A stretch of DNA of 64,000 nucleotides from Bacteroidales bacterium (GCA_017631435.1 JAGBTG010000027.1:1-64000); one strand, 5' to 3'; shown: positions 9,814-19,992, counted from the stretch's first letter. Notes: a model not told the origin generated them from the letters alone. Numbers and translations: made by a program.

Positions 9814-9841
9814 CAAAAGTAATAATTTTTTTTTACTTTTG
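9814..9841. promoter_or_regulatory. face-to-face divergent -7 boxes between the metal operon and sppA
   Basis: CAAAAGTA (9814-9821) and TACTTTTG (9834-9841) form a perfect 8-bp inverted repeat with a 12-nt T/A-rich spacer. Each arm is a perfect TAnnTTTG box, one per strand. Transcription would start near 9807 (minus) and 9848 (plus). No clear -33 TTTG was found for either. Confidence 0.5.
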
Positions 9842-9884
9842 TATTGTACACACCTTAGTATAAATACAAAACAAGATAACGCTT

Positions 9885-11648
9885 ATGAAAGATTTTCTTA
9901 AGACCACATTGGCCGTAGTAGTGGGCACATGCATTACCCTTACTGCAGGCTTTTTCTTTTTCATTGCAATTTTTGGAGCAATAGCTGCCCTTGGAGAGAG
10001 TTCCGAGCCTGTTGTTCCTGCAAATGCAATCCTTAAAGTAGACTTCAGCAACCCGGTTACCGAACTTGGTGAGGAGGATGCAATGGCTGCACTGCAGAGC
10101 CTGAACTTCAGTTCAACCAAACCTATTGGAATACTCAAGACCGTAAAGGCAATTGAGAATGCCGCTACCGATCCGGCAATCAAGTTCATCTACCTTAACC
10201 TCAACAGCATGAACATTGGCATGGCCAACATGGAGGAGGTAAGGAACGCCCTTGAATTTGCCAAACAGCAGGGCAAAGGGATTGTTTCCTATGCCGACAA
10301 CTACTCGCAGGGAGCATACTACCTTGCATCAGTTTCAGACAAGATTTACCTCAACTCAGACGGCTCTGCCCCAATCGTAGGTATTGGCAGCAGCATGATG
10401 TTCTTCAAGGATCTTCTCGACAAATTGGGAATTCAGGTGCAGCTTATCCGTCATGGCAAGTTCAAGGCAGCAGCCGAGCAATTCATTGCCTCAAACATAA
10501 GCAAGGAGAACTATCAGCAGAACAAGGAGATGATTGACTCCATCTGGGAGAGTTGGGCAAAGGAGATCTGCAGCAGCAGAGGCATTACCGTGGAGGAGTT
10601 CAACAAGCTTGTTGACAATCTTGAGCTCTTCTCCGGAGAGTCTATGGTTGAACACGGCCTTATAGACGAGCTTGTAAGCAAAGACCAGATGGCTGCAATC
10701 ATGTGCACCCTATTTGGTGTAGAGGAAGATGACGACCTTCAGTTCGTTTCACTGGCAACATACGCAGATGCCAAAGTTAAACCTAACCTTTCTGCAAAAG
10801 AGAAAGTAGCCGTAATCTATGCCGACGGCGAGATAACAATGGACGCACAGCAGGGACTTACCGTAAAAAAATTCTACCCGATCATCAGAGAGGTTAACCG
10901 CGATTCAAGCATCAAGGCTGTAGTGCTGAGAGTGAACTCTCCAGGTGGAGACGCACAGGCTGCAGAGATCTTGAACAAGGAGCTTCAGCTATTGAGATCA
11001 AACAAACCCCTTATTATAAGTATGGGTGAGTATGCTGCTTCAGGCGGATACTGGATCTCGGCAAAATCTGAAAAAATCTTTGCAGACAACACTACCCTAA
11101 CCGGTTCAATTGGTGTGTTCAGCATGTCCATGAACTATGGAAAAGGCCTCAAACAGCATCTTCATGTAAACACTGCCAACATTGGCTCAAACGCCCACAG
11201 CACCATGATGAACGGTGTTGACCCGCTGGATGCCAAAGAGGTTGCCTTCATGCAGGGAATGGTTGAGGATATCTACACCAAATTCACCGCATTGGTATCT
11301 GAGGGACGCGAGCTTCCTGTTGAGTATGTAGACGAAGTTGGCCAGGGCCGCGTATGGACCGGTGCCGATGCTTTCCGCAACAAACTTGTAGACGAAATTG
11401 GTGGCCTTACAGACGCCATCCAGTATGCAGCAGCCTGCGCAGACCTTACCGATTACAGGATTGAGGAGTACCCTAAGGCAAAAACCCAGGTAGAGCAGAT
11501 TCTTGAGCTACTCCAGGGGGCCGAGGCTTCTGTAAAAGCAATTGCCAACCCTGAGGAGTCCATCAGAGAAATCTACTCAAGCATCCTTGAGGAGGGCCAG
11601 TTCAAAGTTTACGCCCGCCACCCTTACTGCTACGAGTTCAGATACTAA
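9885..11648 (+). CDS. sppA: signal peptide peptidase SppA, 67-kDa type
   Basis: Membrane-bound serine protease that degrades cleaved signal peptides, 587 residues, the usual size of the long type with two tandem S49 domains. One N-terminal membrane segment spans about 7-36. The Lys/Ser dyad is recognisable: Lys 194 in RHGKFKAAAEQF of the first domain and Ser 386 in GEYAASGGYW of the second. It is transcribed alone and ends in a strong terminator. Confidence 0.93.
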   Translation: MKDFLKTTLAVVVGTCITLTAGFFFFIAIFGAIAALGESSEPVVPANAILKVDFSNPVTELGEEDAMAALQSLNFSSTKPIGILKTVKAIENAATDPAIKFIYLNLNSMNIGMANMEEVRNALEFAKQQGKGIVSYADNYSQGAYYLASVSDKIYLNSDGSAPIVGIGSSMMFFKDLLDKLGIQVQLIRHGKFKAAAEQFIASNISKENYQQNKEMIDSIWESWAKEICSSRGITVEEFNKLVDNLELFSGESMVEHGLIDELVSKDQMAAIMCTLFGVEEDDDLQFVSLATYADAKVKPNLSAKEKVAVIYADGEITMDAQQGLTVKKFYPIIREVNRDSSIKAVVLRVNSPGGDAQAAEILNKELQLLRSNKPLIISMGEYAASGGYWISAKSEKIFADNTTLTGSIGVFSMSMNYGKGLKQHLHVNTANIGSNAHSTMMNGVDPLDAKEVAFMQGMVEDIYTKFTALVSEGRELPVEYVDEVGQGRVWTGADAFRNKLVDEIGGLTDAIQYAAACADLTDYRIEEYPKAKTQVEQILELLQGAEASVKAIANPEESIREIYSSILEEGQFKVYARHPYCYEFRY

Positions 11649-11680
11649 AAGCCTATCTTCCTACAAGAACATATAAAAAG

Positions 11681-11717
11681 TGCCCATTGTGACGTTGTCC
11701 TAATGGGCATTTTTTTT
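11681..11717 (+). terminator. intrinsic terminator of sppA
   Basis: Stem TGCCCATT (11681-11688) and AATGGGCA (11702-11709), followed by eight T residues. Confidence 0.85.
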
Positions 11718-11756
11718 GCCCGCATGAGTATTTTATCCGGGAAAACTCCCGCACCT

Positions 11757-11920
11757 GGAACAAAGTACATCGGCAACAGCAAAACATCCTCATTCAGGCC
11801 GCAAAACCAGGACAAAATACACCGGCGACAGCAAAACATCCTCATTCAGGCCGTAAAACCGGGACAAACCACACCGGCAACAGCAAAACATCCTCATTTA
11901 GGCCGCATAACCGGGAGGAA
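11757..11920. repeat. 52-bp tandem repeat, about three copies
   Basis: Three near-identical units begin at 11771, 11823 and 11875, exactly 52 bases apart, with a partial start before the first. Each contains the core ACAGCAAAACATCCTCATT followed by AGGCCG. Fifty-two is not a multiple of three, so a reading frame would change in each copy, arguing against coding. With the flanking terminators this explains most of the 346-bp gap between sppA and infB; no gene is seen there. Confidence 0.85.
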
Positions 11921-11931
11921 CCTGTCGGGAA

Positions 11932-11969
11932 GAAAAAAGGTGATCCGACGCAATGCAGATCACCTTTTT
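11932..11969 (-). terminator. bidirectional terminator after infB
   Basis: Stem AAGGTGATC (11937-11945) and GATCACCTT (11958-11966). On the minus strand a run of six T follows the hairpin, about 30 bases after the infB stop. A T run on the plus strand makes it functional both ways. Confidence 0.85.
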
Positions 11970-11994
11970 CATATTGGATAGAACCTGTAACCCG

Positions 11995-14790
11995 TTACAA
12001 TGTTCTCTTGATCTCAACAATCTGGTAAGCCTCAACAACGTCACCAACTTTAATATCGTTGTAGCCGTCGATGTTCAAACCGCAATCGTAGCCGCTGTTA
12101 ACCTCCTTAACATCGTCCTTGAAGCGTTTCAATGAACCAAGGCTTCCGGTGTAGATTACGATACCGTCGCGGATTACGCGCACTTTTGCATTTCTGGTAA
12201 GTTTACCCTCTTTAACCATACAGCCGGCAATTGTACCAACTTTAGAGATCTTGAAGGTCTCACGTACCTCTGCAGTTGCTGTAACCTCCTCTTTCTCCTC
12301 TGGAGCAAGCATACCCTCAATACCGCTCTTAACCTCGTTGATGGCATCGTAGATTACAGAGTAAAGCCTGATCTCAATCTCCTCGTTGTCTGCAAGTTTT
12401 CTTGCATTTGCAGAAGGTCTTACCTGGAATCCGATGATGATTGCATTTGATGCTGCAGCCAACAGTACATCAGACTCCGAGATGGCACCCACTGCCTTGT
12501 GGATAACGTTCACATGGATCTCCTCAGTTGAAAGTTTGATCAATGAATCGCTCAATGCCTCAATTGAACCGTCCACGTCACCCTTGATGATAACGTTAAG
12601 CTCCTGGAAGTTTCCAATTGCAATACGGCGTCCGATCTCCTCCAAGGTAATGTGTTTCTGGGTTCTCAAGCCCTGGATACGCAATAGCTGCTCTCTCTTG
12701 TTTGCAATGTCCTTAGCCTCTTTCTCATCATCAAACACGTTGAAAGTCTCACCTGCATTAGGGGCACCGTTCAAACCAAGGATTGATACCGGAGTTGAAG
12801 GACCTGCCTCTGCAACTTTCTGACCGCGCTCGTTGAACATAGCCTTAACCTTACCTGTGTAGCAACCGCTAAGGATAACATCACCTACGCGCAAAGTACC
12901 TGCCTGTACAAGGATTGTAGCAAGGTAACCTCTACCTTTGTCCAATGAAGACTCAATAACGGTACCTACCGCTTTCTTGTTAGGGTTTGCCTTAAGCTCA
13001 AGCATATCTGCCTCAAGCAACACCTTCTCCAAAAGCTCCTCAATACCTATACCCTGTTTTGCAGAGATCTCCTGGCACTGGTATTTACCGCCCCAGTCCT
13101 CTACAAGGATGTTCATCTGAGAAAGCTGCTCCCTGATCTTGTCGGGATTAGCAGCCGGTTTATCTATTTTGTTGATTGCAAAGATCATTGGACAGCCTGC
13201 AGCCTGTGCGTGGCTGATAGCCTCAATGGTCTGTGGCATTATGGCGTCATCGGCAGCAACAATAATGATTGCAAGGTCGGTAACTTTTGCACCGCGGGCA
13301 CGCATTGCGGTAAACGCCTCGTGACCTGGGGTATCAAGGAATGCAATCTTTCTTCCGTTAGGCAATTTTACGTTATATGCACCAATGTGCTGGGTAATAC
13401 CACCAGCCTCACCGGCAATTACATTAGCTTTACGGATATAGTCGAGCAATGATGTCTTACCGTGGTCTACGTGACCCATTACGGTTACGATTGGAGGTCT
13501 CTCCTCAAGCATATCTGGGGTATCAACCTCGTTACCGCCATCAATGGTCTCCTGAATCTCTGCAGTTACAAACTCAATCTTGTATCCGAACTCCTCTGCA
13601 ACAAGTACAAGAGCCTCAGCATCTAGTCTCTGGTTGATTGACACCATAAGACCCAAGTTCATACAAGCCTCAATTACTTTAATTACAGGAGTGTTCATCA
13701 TTGTTGAAAGGTCGTTTACAGTAACAAACTCAGTAACTTTGAGAATGTTGCTGTTCATCATCTCCAACTCTTCCTCCTCCATCATTCTCTGAACGTTCTG
13801 CTCCCTCTTCTCCTTTCTGTATTTTGAGCCTTTGGTCTTGCCTTTGCCCTCAACCATTCTCTGGTAGGTCTCCTTTATCTGCTTCTGTACTGCATCCTCG
13901 TCAACCTCTACCTTTACAGGTTTGAATTTCTCTTTCTTGTTGCCTTTGCCGTTGTTCTGGTTCTTGCCACCCTGCTGTTTTGCAGCATTAGGGTTTGCGC
14001 CGTTACCAGGTTTGCCATTATTCTGGCCGTTGTTGTTTCCAGGTTTGCCATTGTTCTGTTTAGCCTCCTTAACAACGTCAACCTTCTCGTTCTTCTTGTG
14101 GATTCTCTCTCTCTTGCCCTTGTTCTTGTTCTCGGCAAAGTTGCCTTTCTTCTTATCCTTATCAAAGGCTGTAAGATCAATCTTACCTACAGTCTTCACA
14201 CCTGCAAGTTGCTCATATTTGGTCTCAATATGTGTAGACTGCGGCTTCTCAGACTCCTTTGCCTGTGCTTCAGGCTGTGGTTTCGCTGTTGGGGGTACAG
14301 GTGTCTGCTCCACTTTCGGGGTCTGTACAGCCTTCACTTCAGGCTGCGGCTTAACCTCCGGTTTCTCTACCGGTTTCTCTACTGGCTTGGTCTCCACTAC
14401 AGGCTGTGGCTTTTCTTCCACTTTAACCTCCTGCTTAGGCTCTGCCTTAGGCTTGTCCAAATCTATCTTGCCAAGGATCTTGGGACCTCTGACCTCTGTG
14501 ACTGTTGTTTTCACAAAGAGTTCCTTCTCTGGCTCCTTCTCCTCAATGGCTTTTGGCTCCTTGTCTGTAATGTCCTTAACCTTAATGGCCACCTTCTTTG
14601 ATTCCGCCTTTACAATCTGCTCCTTCTTGAACTCCTTTGCAACAAGAGCATACTGCTCACCGGTAAGTTTGGCACCCGGATTGGAATCTATGCTGATTCC
14701 CTTCTTGCGAAGGAACTCAACCAATGTACCCAATCCAATATTGAACTCTTTAAGGACTTTATTAATTCTGATGTTGTCGTTTTCTGTCAT
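11995..14790 (-). CDS. infB: translation initiation factor IF-2
   Basis: GTPase that brings initiator tRNA to the 30S ribosome, 931 residues. The N-terminal third is low-complexity (Lys/Pro/Glu/Gln repeats at about 90-190, Asn/Gly/Lys-rich at about 220-280). The GTPase domain begins near residue 436 with GHVDHGKT, then DTPGHEAF and NKID. Domains II to IV follow. Last gene of rimP-nusA-infB; 31 bases separate it from nusA. Confidence 0.97.
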   Translation of the reverse strand: MTENDNIRINKVLKEFNIGLGTLVEFLRKKGISIDSNPGAKLTGEQYALVAKEFKKEQIVKAESKKVAIKVKDITDKEPKAIEEKEPEKELFVKTTVTEVRGPKILGKIDLDKPKAEPKQEVKVEEKPQPVVETKPVEKPVEKPEVKPQPEVKAVQTPKVEQTPVPPTAKPQPEAQAKESEKPQSTHIETKYEQLAGVKTVGKIDLTAFDKDKKKGNFAENKNKGKRERIHKKNEKVDVVKEAKQNNGKPGNNNGQNNGKPGNGANPNAAKQQGGKNQNNGKGNKKEKFKPVKVEVDEDAVQKQIKETYQRMVEGKGKTKGSKYRKEKREQNVQRMMEEEELEMMNSNILKVTEFVTVNDLSTMMNTPVIKVIEACMNLGLMVSINQRLDAEALVLVAEEFGYKIEFVTAEIQETIDGGNEVDTPDMLEERPPIVTVMGHVDHGKTSLLDYIRKANVIAGEAGGITQHIGAYNVKLPNGRKIAFLDTPGHEAFTAMRARGAKVTDLAIIIVAADDAIMPQTIEAISHAQAAGCPMIFAINKIDKPAANPDKIREQLSQMNILVEDWGGKYQCQEISAKQGIGIEELLEKVLLEADMLELKANPNKKAVGTVIESSLDKGRGYLATILVQAGTLRVGDVILSGCYTGKVKAMFNERGQKVAEAGPSTPVSILGLNGAPNAGETFNVFDDEKEAKDIANKREQLLRIQGLRTQKHITLEEIGRRIAIGNFQELNVIIKGDVDGSIEALSDSLIKLSTEEIHVNVIHKAVGAISESDVLLAAASNAIIIGFQVRPSANARKLADNEEIEIRLYSVIYDAINEVKSGIEGMLAPEEKEEVTATAEVRETFKISKVGTIAGCMVKEGKLTRNAKVRVIRDGIVIYTGSLGSLKRFKDDVKEVNSGYDCGLNIDGYNDIKVGDVVEAYQIVEIKRTL

Positions 14791-14821
14791 ATTATTTCCC
14801 CCAATTTAAATTCTACAAAAA

Positions 14822-16054
14822 TTATTTCTCCTCCTCAAACTCAGATTTGAGAATGTTCTGTACCTCAACAACTGTCTCCTCCTCCAAATCTGCACGCTTC
14901 ATTATATCCTGTACAGAAAGTGCAAGTACGCTCTTTGCAGTATCGCATCCGATGCCTTTCAATGCATCAATTACCCACTGCTCGATCTCGTCGCTGAACT
15001 CGCTCAACAATACATCCTCTTCCTCCTCGTCAAGCTCTCTGAATACCTCAATCTCCTGGCCAACCAACATGCTTGCAAGTTTGATGTTGCTACCGTTCTT
15101 ACCAATAGCCAAAGAGACCTCACCAGGTTTCAACCATACGCTGATTCTTCCCTCCTCAACTTTGATTGAAGAGATTTTTGCAGGGCTCAATGCCCTCTGA
15201 ACCAAAAGTTGGGTATTTGAAGTCCAGTTGATGATATCAATGTTCTCATTCTTGAGCTCCCTTACAATACCGTGGATACGTGAACCTTTCACACCCACAC
15301 ATGCTCCTACCGGATCAATTCTGTCATCATAAGACTCCACTGCAACCTTAGCTCTCTCGCCAGGGATACGTACAATCTTCTTTATTGTAATAAGTCCGTC
15401 AAAGATCTCAGGGACCTCCTGCTCAAACAGTTTCTCAAGGAACACAGGTGCTGTTCTTGAAAGGATGATTACAGGGTTGTTGTTCTTCATCTCCACTCTT
15501 GAGATTACCGCTCTCACAGACTCACCCTTACGGAAGAAATCTGAAGGGATCTGCTCTGCTTTAGGAAGGAGCAGCTCGTTGCCCTCCTCATCAAGTACAA
15601 GAACCTCCTTCTTCCATGCCTGGTAAACCTCACCAACCATAATCTCACCAATTCTGTCTCTGTAGGCATTGAAAAGGTTTGCCTTCTCAATATCCATAAT
15701 TCTTCCCGACAGATTCTGTCTCAAGTTAAGGATTCCCCTTCTTCCGAAGCTTGCAAGCTTCACCTCCTCGGTAAACTCCTCACCAATCTCATAAGAGCTG
15801 TCAATCTTGTCAACCTCCTCCTTTGAAATCTCAGTATTTGGATCCTCAACTGTCTCAACAACAGTTCTGTTTCTCCAGATCTCAAAATCACCCTTGTCAA
15901 TATTGATGATAATGTCAAAGTTATCGGCAGTACCATACATCTTGGCAAGCTGGGTACGGAAAATGTCCTCCAATACACTCATCATTGTAGGACGATCAAT
16001 GTTCTTAAGCTCCTTGAACTCTGCAAATGTGCTTATTAAATTAAGGCCTTCCAT
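14822..16054 (-). CDS. nusA: transcription termination/antitermination factor NusA
   Basis: RNA-polymerase-binding elongation factor, 410 residues. The N-terminal RNAP-binding domain is followed by an S1 domain (about 130-200, near GEVYQAWKKEVLVLDEEG) and two KH domains (VGACVGVKGSRIHGIVREL and LAIGKNGSNIKLAS). An acidic C-terminal stretch (ELDEEEEDVLLSE) precedes a helix-hairpin-like tail. Central gene of the conserved rimP-nusA-infB operon. Confidence 0.96.
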   Translation of the reverse strand: MEGLNLISTFAEFKELKNIDRPTMMSVLEDIFRTQLAKMYGTADNFDIIINIDKGDFEIWRNRTVVETVEDPNTEISKEEVDKIDSSYEIGEEFTEEVKLASFGRRGILNLRQNLSGRIMDIEKANLFNAYRDRIGEIMVGEVYQAWKKEVLVLDEEGNELLLPKAEQIPSDFFRKGESVRAVISRVEMKNNNPVIILSRTAPVFLEKLFEQEVPEIFDGLITIKKIVRIPGERAKVAVESYDDRIDPVGACVGVKGSRIHGIVRELKNENIDIINWTSNTQLLVQRALSPAKISSIKVEEGRISVWLKPGEVSLAIGKNGSNIKLASMLVGQEIEVFRELDEEEEDVLLSEFSDEIEQWVIDALKGIGCDTAKSVLALSVQDIMKRADLEEETVVEVQNILKSEFEEEK

Positions 16055-16082
16055 TCTTATGTTTTGTTTCTTGTTATTACTT

Positions 16083-16553
16083 CTACTTGAATTTGATTAC
16101 CGGCTTACATGATTTTATACCATCGTAAGTAAACGCAGTAACGGTATCCTGCTGTACCTTTTTCTTGCTCCCTTCAACCTTCACCATCTTGCTTACAGTT
16201 ACCTCAAATCCCTCTTCAGCTGCTGATGAAAGCACACCCTTCATCTTGCCGCCACCCTTTACAACCACCTCAACCTCACTTCCTACGAACTTGATATATT
16301 GGTCCAGAACTTTAAAAGGTTGGTCCAGACCGGCAGAAGTCACAGTAAGCGAATAGTCCTCAACATCCCTGTCAAAGGCAGCTGCAACAATACGGTCTAT
16401 ATCAATGCAGTTGTCAATTTTCACATCACCTTCCCTGCTTTCAATTGCAATGGTAATGTCATTGTCTTTTGAGATTTCTATATCTACCAGGAATAATCCG
16501 TTATCGTTCAAATAATTGGCAATTGTATTGCCCAATGCTTCAGATGTTATCAT
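16083..16553 (-). CDS. rimP: ribosome maturation factor RimP
   Basis: Cytoplasmic 30S assembly factor, 156 residues from the ATG at 16553 (MITSEALGN). Typical features are FLVDIEISKDNDITIAIES, the conserved DRDVEDYSLTVTSAGLDQP near the domain junction, and a small C-terminal beta domain. An upstream in-frame TTG exists, but the ATG gives the normal family length. It begins the rimP-nusA-infB operon. Confidence 0.93.
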   Translation of the reverse strand: MITSEALGNTIANYLNDNGLFLVDIEISKDNDITIAIESREGDVKIDNCIDIDRIVAAAFDRDVEDYSLTVTSAGLDQPFKVLDQYIKFVGSEVEVVVKGGGKMKGVLSSAAEEGFEVTVSKMVKVEGSKKKVQQDTVTAFTYDGIKSCKPVIKFK

Positions 16554-16685
16554 AATATTTGCGCATATAACAAAGGGCAACCGCACGCGGTCACCCTTCA
16601 AGCCTTTCTTTTCAAGCGCAAAGGAAAGAAAAATTTATCAAATATGCAAATTATGGCAACTCTTCCTTATTACATATTTTTTTAT

Positions 16686-16693
16686 TACTTTTG
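16686..16693 (+). promoter_or_regulatory. -7 box (TACTTTTG) of the lpx operon
   Basis: A perfect TAnnTTTG lies 25 bases before the lpxD ATG. No TTTG -33 box is visible at the expected spacing. Confidence 0.5.
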
Positions 16694-16717
16694 CTTTGAT
16701 ATATATAATACCTGAAT

Positions 16718-17707
16718 ATGGAAGTAACAGCAGAAGTAATTGCGCAACATTTCAACGGTGAAATTATAGGTGACCCTACCGTAAAGGTTTCATCCGTAGC
16801 AAAAATTGAACAGGGCAAACCGGGAAACATCTGTTTCCTTGCAAACCCCAAATATGAGCACCATCTGTACACTTGCAAGGCAAGCATCATCATCATAAAC
16901 AAGTCTTTCCAGCCAAAGGAGCCGGTAGAACCTACCCTCATCCTTGTTGACAATGCCTATGAGGCGGTTGCCTCCCTGCTTGATCTGCTCAACACCCTCA
17001 AGAAGGCCAAAAAGAGCGGAAAGTCATGGAGAGCAAGATGTGCATGGAGTGCCAAATTGGGCAAAGGGGTGTATGTTGGTGAATTCTCATTTGTCGGGAA
17101 GAAAAGCCGCATTGGAAAGGATACCCAGATTTACCCTCAGGTGTATATTGGCAATGATGTTGAAATTGGCGAGAACTGCATCCTTTTCCCTGGTGTTAAA
17201 GTGTATGACGGCTGCAAGATTGGCAACAACTGTATCCTGCATGCCAATGTGGTAATTGGATCAGACGGTTTTGGTTTTGCTCCAAGGGAAGACGGTTCAT
17301 ACAAGAAGATTCCGCAGACAGGTATAGTAACCATTGAGGATGATGTGGAGATTGGAGCCAATACTGTTGTAGACAGGGCTACAATGGGTACTACCCTCAT
17401 AAAGAAGGGTGTAAAACTGGATAACCTCATTCAGGTAGCACATAACGTGGAGATTGGAGAGCACACAGTAATGGCAGCCCAGACAGGCGTTGCAGGCTCT
17501 TCTAAAGTGGGAGCAAAGTGTATTATTGGCGGACAGGTGGGCATTGCAGGCCATATCACCATCCACGACAAGACAAGCATTGGCGCGCAGGCCGGAATAT
17601 TGGGCAACACCAAAAAGGAGGGCGAGACCCTTATGGGAAGCCCTGCTTTCGACTACAAGCAGTATCTCAAATGCTATGCCTTGTTCCGCAAACTCCCTAA
17701 CAAATAA
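16718..17707 (+). CDS. lpxD: UDP-3-O-acylglucosamine N-acyltransferase LpxD
   Basis: Adds the second acyl chain in lipid A synthesis, 329 residues. An N-terminal uridine-binding domain (1-100) is followed by a left-handed beta-helix of hexapeptide repeats (about 110-300). The catalytic His is in [12 protein letters not shown]. First gene of lpxD-lpxC-fabZ-lpxA-wbqC, with 47 bases before lpxC. Confidence 0.96.
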   Translation: MEVTAEVIAQHFNGEIIGDPTVKVSSVAKIEQGKPGNICFLANPKYEHHLYTCKASIIIINKSFQPKEPVEPTLILVDNAYEAVASLLDLLNTLKKAKKSGKSWRARCAWSAKLGKGVYVGEFSFVGKKSRIGKDTQIYPQVYIGNDVEIGENCILFPGVKVYDGCKIGNNCILHANVVIGSDGFGFAPREDGSYKKIPQTGIVTIEDDVEIGANTVVDRATMGTTLIKKGVKLDNLIQVAHNVEIGEHTVMAAQTGVAGSSKVGAKCIIGGQVGIAGHITIHDKTSIGAQAGILGNTKKEGETLMGSPAFDYKQYLKCYALFRKLPNK

Positions 17708-17754
17708 GAATATTCACTATATTTGCAGTTTGTAACAATATAGAAACTCTGAAA

Positions 17755-18672
17755 ATGAACAATAAACAGCATACGCTTAAAAGCAAATACACTTTCAAAG
17801 GAAAAGGGTTGCACACGGGAAAAAACGTAACCATGACAATCGAACCCGCACCGGCAAACCACGGAATCAAGTTCAAGAGGGTTGACCTGGGCGAGGATGC
17901 AATCATTGATGCAGTTGTGGATTACGTAACCACCACAGCAAGGGGTACTACCCTTGAGAAAGGGGAGGTAAAAATCTCTACCCTTGAGCACCTGATGGCA
18001 ACTTTCAACGGACTTGGCATTGACAATGCACTTGTATGCATAGATGCGCAGGAGGTTCCTATTCTCGACGGAAGTGCAAAGCCTTATGTTGAGGAAATCT
18101 GCAAGGACGGGCTTGTGGAGCAGGACGCACCAAGGGCATACCTTGAGCTTCCCGACAAGATTGTATATAGAAACGAGAAGACCGGTTCTGAGATAATCAT
18201 CATGCCGGATGACCATTTCTCTGTAGACCTTATGATAGACTACAACTCAAAGGTTCTTGGCAACCAGTACGCAAGACTTGACGAGAACACAGATTTTGCA
18301 AAGGATATTGCCCCTTGCAGAACATTCGTGTTCTTCCACGAGCTTGAGCCGCTGTTCAAAAACAACCTCATAAAAGGCGGTGATCTTGACAACGCAATTG
18401 TAATTGTTGAGCACCCTGTTCCTCAGGAGGAGCTCGACCGCCTGGCAGGAGTATTCAACACCTCATCTCTTGAGCGTGCACCTGAGGGGTACCTCAACCA
18501 CCTTGAGCTGAGATTTGCCAATGAGTGTGCAAGACACAAGCTGCTTGATATCCTTGGAGACTTTGCTTTGGTAGGATGTCCAATCAAAGCCAAAGTTATC
18601 GGATACAAGACAGGCCATGGAATCAACACCCAGCTTGCAAAAATCATAAGAGAACAACTAAAGAAGAACTAA
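17755..18672 (+). CDS. lpxC: UDP-3-O-acyl-N-acetylglucosamine deacetylase LpxC (not fused to FabZ)
   Basis: Zinc deacetylase committing flux to lipid A, 305 residues. Glu 78 and His 79 in STLEHLMAT match the catalytic Glu and a zinc His of the family. The zinc His and Asp of HKLLDILGD and the catalytic His of KTGHGINT are present. Bacteroidota usually carry one LpxC-FabZ fusion of about 460 residues. Here a single TAA ends LpxC and fabZ starts 12 bases later in the same frame. Confidence 0.95.
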   Translation: MNNKQHTLKSKYTFKGKGLHTGKNVTMTIEPAPANHGIKFKRVDLGEDAIIDAVVDYVTTTARGTTLEKGEVKISTLEHLMATFNGLGIDNALVCIDAQEVPILDGSAKPYVEEICKDGLVEQDAPRAYLELPDKIVYRNEKTGSEIIIMPDDHFSVDLMIDYNSKVLGNQYARLDENTDFAKDIAPCRTFVFFHELEPLFKNNLIKGGDLDNAIVIVEHPVPQEELDRLAGVFNTSSLERAPEGYLNHLELRFANECARHKLLDILGDFALVGCPIKAKVIGYKTGHGINTQLAKIIREQLKKN

Positions 18673-18684
18673 AACCTATGTGAT

Positions 18685-19167
18685 ATGGAAAATAACACAA
18701 TACCTAAATACGACCCTAATGCTGTTCCGGCAATAGACGTGAACGGAATAAAGAAACTTCTTCCTCACCGCCCTCCATTCCTTATGGTAGACAGAGTTGC
18801 TGAAGTGAACGAAAACTACATAATAGGTGTAAAGACAATAGGTGTAAACGAGGGATTCTTCATAGGACACTTCCCTGAAGAGCCTGTTATGCCGGGTGTG
18901 CTTATCATTGAGGCTATGGCACAGGCTGGCGGTATCCTTGTACTGCACGGCGTTGAGGAGCCTGAGAAATACTCAACATACTTTGCAAAGATTGACAATG
19001 CAAAGTTCAAGAAAAAGGTTGTCCCTGGAGATGTGCTTGTTCTCAAGCTTACCATCACCCAGCCATTGAGAAGATCTATCGTGTGCATGCACGGTGAGGC
19101 ATACGTGGGCGACACCCTTGCTTGTGAGGCCGACATGGTTGCTCAGGTAATCAAAAACAAAGAATAA
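18685..19167 (+). CDS. fabZ: 3-hydroxyacyl-ACP dehydratase FabZ
   Basis: Hot-dog-fold dehydratase of fatty acid elongation, 160 residues. LLPHRPPFLMVDRV and GHFPEEPVMPGVLIIEAMAQ carry the catalytic His and Glu. It is in frame with lpxC and separated from it by one stop codon and four codons (AAC CTA TGT GAT). No Shine-Dalgarno is seen before the ATG, so translation may depend on coupling. Confidence 0.95.
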   Translation: MENNTIPKYDPNAVPAIDVNGIKKLLPHRPPFLMVDRVAEVNENYIIGVKTIGVNEGFFIGHFPEEPVMPGVLIIEAMAQAGGILVLHGVEEPEKYSTYFAKIDNAKFKKKVVPGDVLVLKLTITQPLRRSIVCMHGEAYVGDTLACEADMVAQVIKNKE

Positions 19168-19186
19168 CGTTTAAACACAATACATT

Positions 19187-19981
19187 ATGCAAAATTCATG
19201 TATCCATCCAAATGCAAAGATTGGCAAGGATGTAAAGATCGGACCTTTCTGCTACATTGCAGAGAATGTTGAGATTGGTGACGGCTGCGAGATTGGACCG
19301 AACGCAATCATTTACGACTACGTAAAGATGGGAAAGAACTGCAAGGTATTCCCTGGAGCTGTAGTTGGCGCAATCCCTCAGGATCTTAAATTCTCCGATG
19401 AGATTACTTGGGTGGAGATTGGAGACAATGTCACTATCAGAGAGTGCGCTACCATCAACAGGGGTACTGCTGCCAGCGGCAAGTACAAGACTGTTATTGG
19501 AAACAACACACTAATCATGTCATACGCACACGTTGCCCACGACTGTGAGGTTGGAAACAACTGTATTCTTGTAAGCTACGTAGGCATTGCAGGTGAGACT
19601 GTAGTTGACGACTGGGCAATCATTGGAGGTGCTTCAGCTGCACACCAGTTCTCCAACATTGGTACACACGCAATGGTGGGCGGCGGCTCCCGCATAAGCA
19701 AGGATGTTCCTCCTTATGTATTGGCCAGCAAGCTTCCTCTATCATTCTGCGGAATCAACATTGTAGGTTTGCGAAGAAGAGGCTTTACCGTTGAGCAGAT
19801 TGACAGAATCAAAGAGATCTACAAGGTTATCTACCAGAGCGGACTCAATGTTTCTGCTGCATGCAAGAAGATTGAGGAGGAATTTGAGGAGAGCGTAGAG
19901 AAGAGAACTATCCTCGATTTCATCAACCGTTCAAAGAGGGGTATCATCAGATACAACCCTAAAGCAGTAGCTGACGAGTAA
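19187..19981 (+). CDS. lpxA: UDP-N-acetylglucosamine acyltransferase LpxA
   Basis: First enzyme of lipid A synthesis, 264 residues (family about 260). Hexapeptide-repeat beta-helix from about 5 to 190, with the catalytic His in SYAHVAHDCEVG, then a helical C-terminus (GLRRRGFTVEQIDRIKEIYK). It follows fabZ after 19 bases. Confidence 0.96.
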   Translation: MQNSCIHPNAKIGKDVKIGPFCYIAENVEIGDGCEIGPNAIIYDYVKMGKNCKVFPGAVVGAIPQDLKFSDEITWVEIGDNVTIRECATINRGTAASGKYKTVIGNNTLIMSYAHVAHDCEVGNNCILVSYVGIAGETVVDDWAIIGGASAAHQFSNIGTHAMVGGGSRISKDVPPYVLASKLPLSFCGINIVGLRRRGFTVEQIDRIKEIYKVIYQSGLNVSAACKKIEEEFEESVEKRTILDFINRSKRGIIRYNPKAVADE

Positions 19982-19992
19982 CATTATTTGAA

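Noticed and set aside
11757-11920. CRISPR array
   Set aside because: Units are contiguous with no variable spacers, and no cas genes are present.
11703-11981. Open frame across the 52-bp repeats
   Set aside because: The repeat period is not a multiple of three, so copies give different peptides; the frame also runs through two terminators.
13922-14809. 295-codon open frame antisense to the 5' part of infB
   Set aside because: It is a by-product of the Lys/Pro/Glu-rich low-complexity part of IF-2; the product is a Phe/Leu/Ser-rich string with no family resemblance.
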